Assembly: GCA_963556255.1 (NCBI GenBank)
Contig: OY744613.1
Span: 36,881,555-36,945,554 of the forward strand
DNA from: Allolobophora icterica
Taxonomy: Eukaryota > Annelida > Clitellata > Crassiclitellata > Lumbricidae
Direction of reading: 5' to 3'
DNA: 64,000 bases
Made by a program: the position numbers and the translations under genes. The notes beneath the pieces were generated by a model that saw nothing but the letters and a program-made list of their open reading frames with translations, made no database searches and was not told where the DNA came from. The number at the start of each line of letters is the position of its first letter. Position 1 is the stretch's first letter. Positions 34,401-46,400 of this stretch are shown one piece after another.

Positions 34401-37400
34401 CTGAATTATATTCACTTGCATGGGCGGCGATCCGGGGGGGTCGATGGGGACAAGACCCCACCTTTTAGAGTGAGGGGACACACCATACATTTGTCCCCCC
34501 CCCCAAATTTTGAAGAAACACCAAAAAAGGTCAGCAAATTTTTCACGAAAATTTTTGTTTAAAATGAATTTTTTTACCTCTTTTTTACCAGTTAAGGTCA
34601 AAATTATTTGACCAGATCATTTCAAACAAGATCGCCGCCACTGTTCACTTGTCTAGACCAGATGACCATCTGGGACCACTTAAATGACTATAGTTTTGGC
34701 ATTTTCTGTGATGACTGTTTTCCTTGTCTGTCATTTTGTGGGGAAGTGCAGAGGTGCCCACATAGAAGCAGATCAGTGAGATAGAGTGAGACAGACAGTA
34801 AAATATATAGACAGAGAAAGACAGCAGGATGTGACAATGTGTTTGTGTGTCTTAGAAACTGAAGGAGATTTTGTCAGTAGGCACTAGTAGTTGAAAAACT
34901 CTTTTCAAAGTTCTCAAATCCTTTAGAGCCCTATGAATTATATTCATATTAGCAGCATAAGTAAGTTGAGTGAAAGTGAGCAGTGAAGAAGAGGAAGCGA
35001 AGAGCAGAGAGAGGAATCTAATCTGTCTAATCTAATGACTTCTATAGCGCCTTTATCATAATGAAGAAGGCATGGCAACAGATGGCAGCTTTACATGAAA
35101 TTACAATAAAACATGAGAATCCATTGCAGACGCCAGGTTGAAATGCGACAGAGCAGAGAAACCAAAAGCCAGGCTATGGTGGCCATGCATGCGGAAATAG
35201 ATGAGTCAACATTGACGGAATGAACTGAACTGGAGTGAGTTAAGTCTGTCGTATTAATTTACTTACAGTGGAACAGGAACAGTGGTAATGAAATCATATT
35301 TGCAACCTCAGATTTCTACACTAACCAAATAAAGCTAAGTCGTGGGAACCAGCTTATGTACAGGTGCTCAGTCAAAACAGAATGATAGACAGGTAAGGTT
35401 CAGTTCCACGTAAGATATTTTAAGGGACATGCAGGTAGATAGATAGTCAGACGGCTATGGTGGATAGCATTTAATATTGGAGTGATGAGAGAGGTAAAGG
35501 GAAGAGAAGGAATTAGGATAAGATATAAGTGGAAGAGGTGAGTTTTCAGTTCTGAATGAAAGACCTACATAGAAAGTTAAAGAGATGTAGGGTTGGGAAA
35601 GGACATCTGGCCAAAAGAAATTTCAAATCCTTTATTGATCACCAAAAAAGATACTACAGTTCCAGTCAGTCATATGCATTGCAGTCCAGAATGTTCTGCT
35701 ACCAGGATCACCCAAATTATATATTTGACTGCAGAGGGTAGCATAATTCTGCTAAGTCAACTCAAATAAAGTATGACACTCTATAGAAATGAATGGAATA
35801 AATGATGTTTCTGCAGTTAGGAGATCTTAGACTTACTATAAATTGACATAAATTAAGCAGACCTGTCACTTCAATAGGCCGAGAATTCCAGAATAACAGT
35901 CAATAGACTACAGTACAAACTGCCTAAAGGTAGTGTGAGTAGTGCATTTTATGATAATTGCTCAACAAACACATGTAATGATCATGTACAGCTGAATTTT
36001 AATAAAAGTGATGGTTAAATTATTAGGCAACAAATTGCTTTGTAGTTAATACATAAGTAACTCTTGTTAACTTTCTTATACAGTGCAGACCTGTTTACCT
36101 GCAGTTGTTGGAAGCCAAAGTCATCAGGACTACTTCTTAATGGACCATGGGGTAAGAAGGCCATACTGTATTACAGTAAGCCTTAATGTGGCTAGAAGGC
36201 TAAATAACATAGGCAGTCTAGTATGACGGCACTTGCATACATTAATAGATTTGTCCAATTACTTTGAAAATCCACCAGTACTTTCCACTCACCCACCGTC
36301 ATCTGTCGCAGGATCCTCTACTCATCACTCCACAGGCTTTCCCTTACTCTTCAAGAATTCCAATCCATCCGATCCTCTGCCTTCGAAGCTTTCCTGTCCT
36401 CAACGAAACCCACTTTACAAGCCGCTCCTCCCACTCTCTCTGGTGGCTCTGGCAACCGGACTTGGACCTCCACTGGACAACTCCTCTGATATGGCACTGT
36501 GCTCGTTAATAAGCTGGTGCCCTGCGTTAAGCTTTAGAGTGGCGCTTTAAAAATCCAGAGTTTACGATAGCCACATTGGTGTCTGGTTTGGTTATGGACA
36601 AAAGTGATTGTGATTTAAAACCAGACAATTTATGTTTCTGGCTACATTAACATCTACTGGTTCAGACATGATTGCAAAGCATGAAAGTGCCTGGACTGAA
36701 CTGCCAATTAGGCTACACAGCTGTTGTTGCCTTGGCTAAGACAATGCATAAGCGCCATAGTAGGTGGGCAGTGGAAGGGAAGGTCTAAAAAAATAATTTA
36801 TCTCAGTTACACCTGCTATTAGATGTAGGATTGGAGACATGTGTAGCTACCAGTATATATTAAGTTCATCTCTGGAAATGTACTGCCCTCTGCAGGGCTT
36901 AAAGCCAGCTGCTAATTTACAACTGCTGCCCTATATATATTCCAGCAACTGTGCACAGCTGATAAAGATTTACTACAACTTGATGTGTAGTAATGCATGT
37001 TAAAAGGTGTCATTGGAAGCCATGATGTACCTACTTGTTAAGTGGATTCATACTTAAACAGGCCCCAAGTATAAATGAATCTCTATTGTACATTCATACT
37101 CATAAGGCAATATTTCCAACCATGCAGGAAGAGTTAAAAAATGCAAATGTACATGATTTTATATAACGACCTAAGATTAGTTAATTGAATAAGATAAGCA
37201 GAAGACTAAGCACTACTGCCGTATAAAACCACATAGGTAAAATAAGGAGTGATAAAAAGATCAAAAGTATATTTTGATTTAGAACATGTAGAAATAAGGA
37301 AGTATGACAATGTTACCTATTAATTTTATGTATAACATTGATGTATCATGTTAAATCTGTTCAAACATATGTTAAAAAATCTGTTCAACATGAAATTTAA

Positions 37401-40400
37401 GGGCAACAGTTGAAAATAAACAAGCAAATGGTCATGAGCTCAGACATCTGAGCAACCTTATGTTTCACACATGAGCTCATGATCTGTGTCCAAATTGTGC
37501 ATTATGTTCACCTCGGGAATTTCCTTAGGTTCATCTGACCCACAAGATAAGATTTTGGTCATACTATTTTTCTGATGAATTTTTAATTATAAATTTCTTA
37601 CTGCATTAAAGCTACTACCTCCTCTGGTTCACAGTTGGCAGATAATTCTGTAAATGCCACAATGTCTGATATGAAAACTGTCACATCTGAGAATTCCTCT
37701 GGGAGAATGCTTTTACCAGAGTTAAGCTGCTGTACGATGCTTCTAAAACACACAAACATAAACACAATACAAATAAAATACAACTGTATATTTGATATTG
37801 CCCTGTTTCCAAAGTTCAGACGTGTATACCATCAAGACCATATACAACAGAGCATCGCTCATGCTGAGCAATTGAGTATGAAGAACTTGCTCAAGGTTCC
37901 TACACAGTCACCGTCTCAGTGGAGGCTTGAATCTGTACTCTTCGCTTATAAGCAGAGCGCTCTAACCATCCAGCAACTGTGCCCGAAAACAAAATTGCCT
38001 TTGTAACTGTAAATGTAAATCCCTGAAATCTTTCTTTCCAGCACCATGTAACAGCTGCATCATGGAGATCTGCTTATTCACCAGCACAGCATCAAATCGA
38101 GTCCAAAAGAACAAGGTTTTTTGGTCGATTTGTGCCATGTTGGAATCTGATAGGTTTTGTCTTCAACCATCCTTGATTTTTGCTCCATCCACTTCTGTTT
38201 CATGTCTCCCTCAATAACCAGTCAAATGATAATCCAATCCACAACTTTACCTTAGTCCGGTTTTGTACACATTAATCAAATTCCCCATCTCCTGCAGCTG
38301 CGCTTCTGAGCCGCCAACAGCACAATGTCATCAGCATACCGCAGATTTATAATTCATCTTCTTCCTATTTGAATTACATCACCATAACCATCTAGAGATT
38401 CCCTCATAACGATTTCTGCCATGATGTTGAATAAGTATGGTGAGATGACATAACCCTGTTGGACCCCCTCTTGACACAGAACTCTTGTTTATAGTATACC
38501 GGTTACTCTCACTCTACCTTGCTGTTACAGTAGAGTCTGGCAAGCAGTTAACAACGTGAACAGGTTAGCAAATGTCTGTCATGGCCAGACACAGTCTCTC
38601 ATACAAGACACAATTTTAAAAGCCTTTCTGAAATCGACAAAGCACACGTACACAAGCTGCTGATACTCTATAGTTTCTGCATCATGAATTCATGATACTA
38701 AGATATGTGACCTCATGTTCCTCTGCCTCTGTGGAATCCAGCTTCTTCATCTGCCACCTCAGCTTCTGATCTTTATAATTGATCTTAAGGATGATTTTAC
38801 TGGCATGTGAGATCAGAGCTATGGTCCAGTAGTTTGTACATTGCTTCATGTCACCTTTCTCTTTGAAAGAGGAATGAAGATTGAGGAACAGCAATAAGAT
38901 TGGACAAATTCAGTCTCCCACAGTGCCTCACATATTCGGTACATCTTGTCCAGCATTGTTTCCCCAATAAACTTGAACAGCTCAATTTGAACCTCTGGAC
39001 TGGTACTCTTGCCAATGGCTGTTTCTTCAATTGCGTGGCTATGTCAGAGTTTAATGGAGCTCGTTTAAGTGTAAAATTCCTGCCAATGTTGTCATATAGT
39101 GCTCCAGCACTCTGCAATCTTTGATTTTTCTGTGATAATTTCACCAGATAGAATATAATAGAATAGAATATTCTTTATTAATCCAATTGCGAACCGCATT
39201 TTGGTGCACATAAACATGTAAAAACATTTGCACCTACTTAGCCCTGCAAACTGGCAGTGGCCAAACCTATATAAATAGTGTTAAACAACGAGAGTTATTC
39301 ATCAAGTTGAGTACAGCATCCTAGTTAAGAATGTTTTCTTCATGAGCTGAAGGAATGGCTCGGTCATGGACTTGGGGTTGAAGTGCATATATGGTGACCT
39401 TTACAGGCGGAAGCAGACTGTGCAGGACATGCCCTTCATTACCCAGAACTGCCAAAAAAGGCGGTTGTCGGCCAAGCTACAGAGCTGCTGGATGGACAGA
39501 GAGTTATCGGGGAGGTAACCACTTCATGTCAGGCGCTTAAAGGATGGCTCCCATTCTCTCAAGCTCACTCTGGGTTGTGAAGCCCCACCATATCGGGGAG
39601 GTGTAGAGCAACCTTGACAGAGCCGTGGTTTTGACTACGTCATACATACTTGGCCTTCTCAGACCATGGCCCGATAGGGTTCGAAATGCAAAGGAGGATT
39701 GACAATCCTGGGCACACGTCATCTATGTGGGTTCTAAAGTTAAGGTCTTTCGTGAAGATAGCACCCAAAATTGTCATACTAGCGACCCTAGGGAGCCCCT
39801 GCACCTCGGCTGTTGTTGCGTCAATATCCAAACCCACCCTCTGCCTATGTAATATGTATTAGCATTTCTGAAGACTTCTTAGTGTAGAAGGTGTCACATA
39901 GACTAGATACACAAGTGAAATGTATAAGCACTACATGGCTATTTTTTCTGACCCAAAGCATTCATTGCATTACATCCACTGCTTGGTGAAGCCAGGCTGA
40001 TGGTAGCATACCATGTCTGAATGTCCTTTCATCTTCGATGTAGATCTACATCTTCTGGTGTAGATCAGATGACAATTGGATGGTAGGTAGGCAGGTCAGG
40101 CCAGAGGATACATTGAGGTGCTATAGTGAGAAGTAATTATGATAGCAGTGGCAACTGAAGGTTGTCCAGTATCAGGTAGAATACTTTGAAAAGTTAGGTT
40201 TTCCGTCTGAGTGAAATTCTCCAGGATAAAGGGCGCAATAAAGAGGAAAGCTCTCATTTACAGGTTTAAATGGAGGAATGGAGGATTAGCAAACTGACAG
40301 AGGTTTTAAGGAGTTGTGAACTGAGTTTTGTGTACAGTCTTGCAGTGCGAGATGTTAGCGTATATATTTAGTGCGTTTACTTTAGTTTCACGTGTATATG

Positions 40401-43400
40401 TATATATGATAGATGTATAACGTTTAGTCTTAGTGACACGCGCGGCCGGCCAATCTCGGCAGCGGCGCGCTATATGTATATTATTAGAGTTCGCTTAGGC
40501 GCACAGAAGACAGGTGTGTCAAGAGGCGCGAAGAATTATGCTGACTAGAGAAGTTTGAATTCGAGTGTGTTCGCTGTAGTAGTGTGGCTGACTAGTCGAG
40601 TTGTAATCGAATTGAGTTCTGTCTGTTTGTTTCTTATTAAACTAAAGGATATTAAACTGTGTTGCTGATTAATTCAGGTTATACTTATACGTAGAATTAG
40701 TGTTCAAAAGGTGAACGTTAAATAGGCGTTAAGTACGAAGAGAACAAGGATTTAATCAGAAGGATTGTCAACGGAAGGATTGGGTTGACATTATTGGTGG
40801 CAGCGTCGGTGTGGATAAATACTCACGGTGGATAAATACTCACGGTGGATAAATACTCACGGTGGAATAAATACTCACGGTGGATATAAACTCACAGTGG
40901 ATTAAAATTCACGTTATCACCTCTTTCGGCGGATAAAAGAATCTACGACGGTGATTGAAGAATTTACAACGGTGTTAGAAGAATCTACGACGGTGTTAGA
41001 AGAATCTACGCGTTGTGTGCTGTGTGACGAGTTTACGATATCAACGACGGTGGAACACGAGAAACGGTATAAAAATTTCGTTGTTTTCCACGAACAAATA
41101 TAAAAGAAATCCCGTTTGTTTATCGATTCACACACCAAGAAAAACCGTGACTTCTTTGAAAAGAGAAATCACCAAAGTAAACAAGTAAGATGGAGAAATT
41201 AAGTGCTGAAAGACAAGCAGATATTAAGAAGATGTCTACGGAAAGGCTGAAACAGCGTTTGTTGAAAGCCGGTTTTAAAGAAGAACAATTAGAAGGTATG
41301 TCACGTGGTGACATGATGCAGGAACTCGCCGATGTGTGGGTTAAAGAAGAAGTCGAAGAAGAAGGTGCAGTTGGCGGTGCCGTAGAAAAGGCTATTGGAA
41401 AACCTCCTGCGCCTATGTCTATGGAGATGTTGATGCAGTGGATGATGATGACTAGGCAGGAAGAGAAAGATAGAGAGGAGAAACGTAGACAAGAAGAGAA
41501 AGATAGAGAGGAGAAACGTAGACAAGAAGAGAAAGAAAGAGAAGATAAACGGAGACAAGAAGAGAAAGAAAAAGAGGATAGACGAAGACAAGAAGAGAAA
41601 GAGCTAAGACAGGAAGAATTACGTCTTCAGAGAGAGAAAGAAGAGAAAGCAGAACGTCTGCAGAGAGAGAAAGAAGAGAAAGCGGAACTGGCAAGGCAAG
41701 AAGAATTGCGCTTGCAGAGAGAGAAAGAAGAGAAAGCGGAACTTGCAAGGCAAGAGGAATTGCGTCTGCAAAGAGAGAGAGAAGATAAAGCAGAACAAGT
41801 GCGTAAGGCAGAACTTGAATTGCAAAAGAATCAGTTTGAGATTCAGTTAGAACAGTTGAAAAGAGATAGGGAAGATGCTGAAAGAAGAAGATTGGAGCAG
41901 ATGATTGAATTTGAAAAAGCTAGAAAAAGTGATGAAGAGGTTCGTCAGCAACAGATTGAAGCAAAGAGAATGCGTGAAGAAGAAAAAGAAAAAGCGCGAA
42001 CGTTAGAGTTGGAACGTGCAGAACAGATCAGACAAGAAGAACTCAAATTTCAGAAAGAAAGTTTGGAAAAGGCAGAGACAGAAAGACAGGAACGTCTGAA
42101 ACTGGAGAAATCAAAATTGACATTGAAAGAAACGCAAATGAGAGAAGAACGGGAAGCAGAAAGAAGGAAACAGCAAGAAAGTGAAACTTTGGTGTCAAAA
42201 ATTAAGAAAATAGGTGATGCAATGAAGCATGTATTGCCTCAAATGCCAACTGATATGATGGAGGTGCCATTATATTTTGAAACAGTCGAGAACGCATTTC
42301 GTAGCTTTGCTGTGGAGAAGCCGTTTTGGGTGAAATTATTACTACCATTGATGACGCCGAAAGCTCGAACCGTTCTGAATAGATTGTCATACGATGATCT
42401 AGACAATTATGATAGAGTCAAGCAGCACTTATTAAAAGAATTTAAATTGACCTCGAGAGAATACAGAGCCAGATTTGTGGATGCTAAGAAGACAACAGAA
42501 GAGACTTATACGATGTTTACGGCAAGACTGAAGAACTTGCTAAACTATTACGTGAGAAGTCGAAACGTGAACAGAGAGTATGATACGCTCTTTGATTTGC
42601 TGGTAGCGGATAAGCTAAAAGAATGTTTACCGCCAGGTCCACTACAGTTTGTATTGTCGAAGGAAGGAACTGACTGTCTTCAAGCTAGTGCAGTGGCAGA
42701 CTTAGCAGACATTCATGTAAACAATCGAATTGGGTTTGCGATCCCAAATATAAACAGTTATCCTTCTCAACGTTCCGTAAACCAAAGCCAGAGTGGAAAG
42801 TGGAGAAGTAATCCAGGAACAGGGGATCAGTTCAAAGGTAAGGAAGTCAAGGCTAATGTCCCTGTACCCAATGAGACCAGAGAAGTGACGTTTGGTCGTC
42901 AGGGATTTTACAAATCGTCAGCGCCGTTCGCCAAGAGGGAAGGCAACACATCGTTTACGCAGTATAAGAGATATGAAGGAAATGAACAGCGAGGTATTTC
43001 ACAACCATACCATACAGTTGTGAAACGTTATCACAACTGTGGTTCAGATAAACATTTGGTTAAATTTTGTCCAGTTCCAGTGGCAGCAGCTAGTTCTAGC
43101 AGAAATCAAGAACACACAAGGGTGAATTTGATTCAAGTGGTTAGTGATACAGGTAATCAAACCACGGGTCAAGAAAACCAAGAGACTGAAGTAAAGTCAG
43201 TAATGAAATGTGGTATTCAAAAAGAAATTCTATTGGATGCTGAAATTCAGAGAGAAGTCATAGGAAAAGATGACAGTCGAATATTGAAGAAATCGTTCTT
43301 GCAATATGTCGAGGTTGAAATTCGTGCAGTAGACGGTAAAGAGCCAGTGAAAGTCAAAGCACTGAGCGACTCGGGAGCAGAGATTCCGGTGATTAGTGAA

Positions 43401-46400
43401 GAATTACTGGAAGGCATGAAGGTGGAACAAATTGGAAAAGTGAATTTGCAATGTGTGGCAGGAGATGCCATTCCTGCAAAGTTAGTGAAAGTTGATGTTA
43501 GACTCTGTGGTAGTGACATGGAAGAAGAGGGATTTCCGCGTAAAATCCAGTGTTCACTTACACCTTATGTCACCTTGATGTGTGCTAGTATTGCAAAGAT
43601 GGGCAGTACAGAAAGATTCTTGTTACATCCAGAGATAATTGCCGAATTAAAAGCCGTACCACAGATGAAAATTAAAACGATACAAGGAGATGTGAGTGTA
43701 CGAGCAAATGTAATGACGAGAGCGCAGAGTCGGAAACAGGAAATGGTAGATGTTGATGAGAAGAGTGAAACTGAAAGTTCAAGTGATGAGGAAAACGAAA
43801 GTAATGAGCAACGAAGCTTATCGCGAGATGGTGTAACATCAGAGATGAATGAGCAAGAGATGGTTGCATGCGAGAATGGCACATTAAATGAAACTGAAGA
43901 AGACGATGAATGTGATGTGGGGATAGGAGACTTGTATAGAGATGAAGAGATGGACGAAGAACAAAAGGTGCAGATTGCCGATTCGAAGAAGTTCGAAGAG
44001 CAACAGAGAAATGATGAATCGTTGAAGCCGTGGTGGAAGTTAGCACAAGAGAAAGAATCTGAATTCTGCGTGATCAACGGTTTATTGCATAAGAAATATC
44101 AGATATTAGACCAGACGATATATCAACTAGTGTTACCAAAAGAGAGACGAATAAAAGTGATGGAGTTGGCGCATGAATCGGTATTTGGAGGACATCTAGG
44201 AGAAGAGAAAACAAGAGAACGAATAAAGTTGTCTTTTGTATGGCCAAAGATGAGAAGGGACATTGTGAAATTTTGTAAGTCTTGCGAGAAGTGTCAACTA
44301 AAGGCAAGGAGTTTGGTGATGGATAGAGTGCCCATCACTCCAGTCTCAAGAGAAGAGGTCGCCTTCAAGAGAATGACGATGGACCTCGTTGGCCCGATCG
44401 ATCCAGTATCTGCTGCAGGTCACAAGTATTGTTTATGCATTGTGGACTCGTGCACCAGATGGCCTACAATCTTTTTATTGAAATCGCTGACAGCGAAGGC
44501 TGTGTGTGAAGCGTTGATGGAACTGTTCATGAACGTTGGTGTGCCGTCCGTGATTACAAGTGACCAAGGAACGAACTTCACAGCCAGTTTGACAAGAGAA
44601 TTTCTCAATTTAATGGGCTGTAGTCCAAGATTCGACACACCAGGACACCCAGAGGCTGCTGGATTAGTAGAAAGATGGAATCAGACATTTAAAAAGATGA
44701 TCCATCATGTGATAATAGACAACCCGAGGAAATGGCATAAGATAATTCCTTTCACAGTGTGGGCATTACGAGAAGTGCCGAATGCAACTACTGGAGTATC
44801 ACCATATATGCTTGTCTATGGGAAAATTCCGAGAGGACCATTGGCAATATTAAAAGAGAGTTGGACTAGAGAAATAAACTTACCACCTCATGTTGGAGTT
44901 AAACCAGAAAAGTATTTGAAAGAACTCAAAGAAAATATGGAGAAAGCATTATTGTTTGCAGAATCCTACTCTCGAGAAAAGCAATTACAATACACGAATC
45001 AGTATAACAAGAGAGCAAAGCACAAAGAATTTGAAGCTGGTGAGAAAGTCATTGTTTTATATCCAACGTCAACAAACAAACTTATTTCTCGATGGCATGG
45101 TCCATGTACGATCATACATCGAAGATCAAAGTACTCTTATTTAGTCGATATGGGTGAAAATGGTCGAAAAATAATTCACGCCAACAAGATCAGAAAATAT
45201 GTTACTCGAGCATTAAGTTGTGGTCTAATCGTTGAAGAAGATGAAGATTTTGGTTCAGTGGTTGAATTACCAATGAGGAATGAGGTTCAAGATGACAAGA
45301 ATTCACTTAACCTCGATCCTGAACAAATTAGCCATTTGACAGTAACTCAGCAAGAACAGTTGTTGAACGTTTTGAACAAATACTGTGACAGATTTTCAGA
45401 AAAACCCGGATTATGTACATTGGTTGAACATGAAATTGAACTAAAACCAGGATTTCGTGAAAAGGAATTTGCAGCATACCGAATTCCTTTGATTTATCGA
45501 TCAGAAGTGGAACGTCAGATCAAAGAAATGTTAAAAACAAACATTATCAAACCATCATCGAGCAGAATGGCAAGCCCTTTGGTTATTGTTAAAAAGAAAG
45601 ACGGATCTTTAAGACTTGCCTGTGACTACAGATACATTAACTCATTCACAGTGGATTGTAAATATCCGATGCCGATTGTCAGAGACGTTTTGAACAAAGT
45701 TGGAAAGTCTAATGTGATTTCTATTTTGGACTGTCGAAGTGCTTATTGGACTTGTCCTGTAAAACAATCTGATCAATGGAAGACAGCTTTTGTAACACAT
45801 AATGGACTGTATGAATTTACTCGTGTTCCTTTTGGAATGATAAATTCTGGACGAACTTTTGTTAAGGCGATAAATTTAGTTTTACAGCCTATAAGTGACT
45901 TTGCAGAACCGTATGTTGATGACATTGCTGTGCATTCTAACAGTTGGAAAGTTCACTTGCAGCATCTAGATGCATTTTTGATGCAAATGCGATTGCATAA
46001 CGTTACTTTGAATTTGAAAAAATGCATATTTGGTAAGAGTGAGGTAAGGTTTATCGGTCATGTGGTTGGGTCTGGTAAGATAAAGATGAATCCAGACAGA
46101 ATTGAAAGTTTGACTAATTTGAAGATCCCAGAAACTAAGAAGCAAGTTAAGCAACTGCTTGGATTTTTTAATTATTACAGACAGTTTATTAAGGACTTTG
46201 CACAGATTGCGAAACCGCTATCTGATTTAACTAGTAAACGTGTTTCTGATAAGATTGATTGGACTGTTGAACATCAGCAAGCATTTGATTTACTTAAAGA
46301 GGCTGTGCGATCCAAAGTAGTGTTATATGTTTTTGAAGTGGGAAAACCATTCAATTTGTACTGCGATAGTAGTGACTTTGCAGTCGGTGCTGTTTTAACA

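Noticed and set aside
37602..37618. Alternative donor extending exon 9 (VVALMQ)
   Set aside because: It puts a stop codon at the start of exon 10, whereas GAG/GTAGTA gives the canonical cyclase sequence.
41301..41825. Minus-strand Ser/Leu-rich and Phe-rich frames opposite the Gag coiled coil
   Set aside because: They are antisense shadows of the AAG/GAA-rich coding sequence.
43565..44077. 170-codon Ser/Cys-rich minus-strand frame
   Set aside because: Antisense to the intact polyprotein, with no start context or family match.
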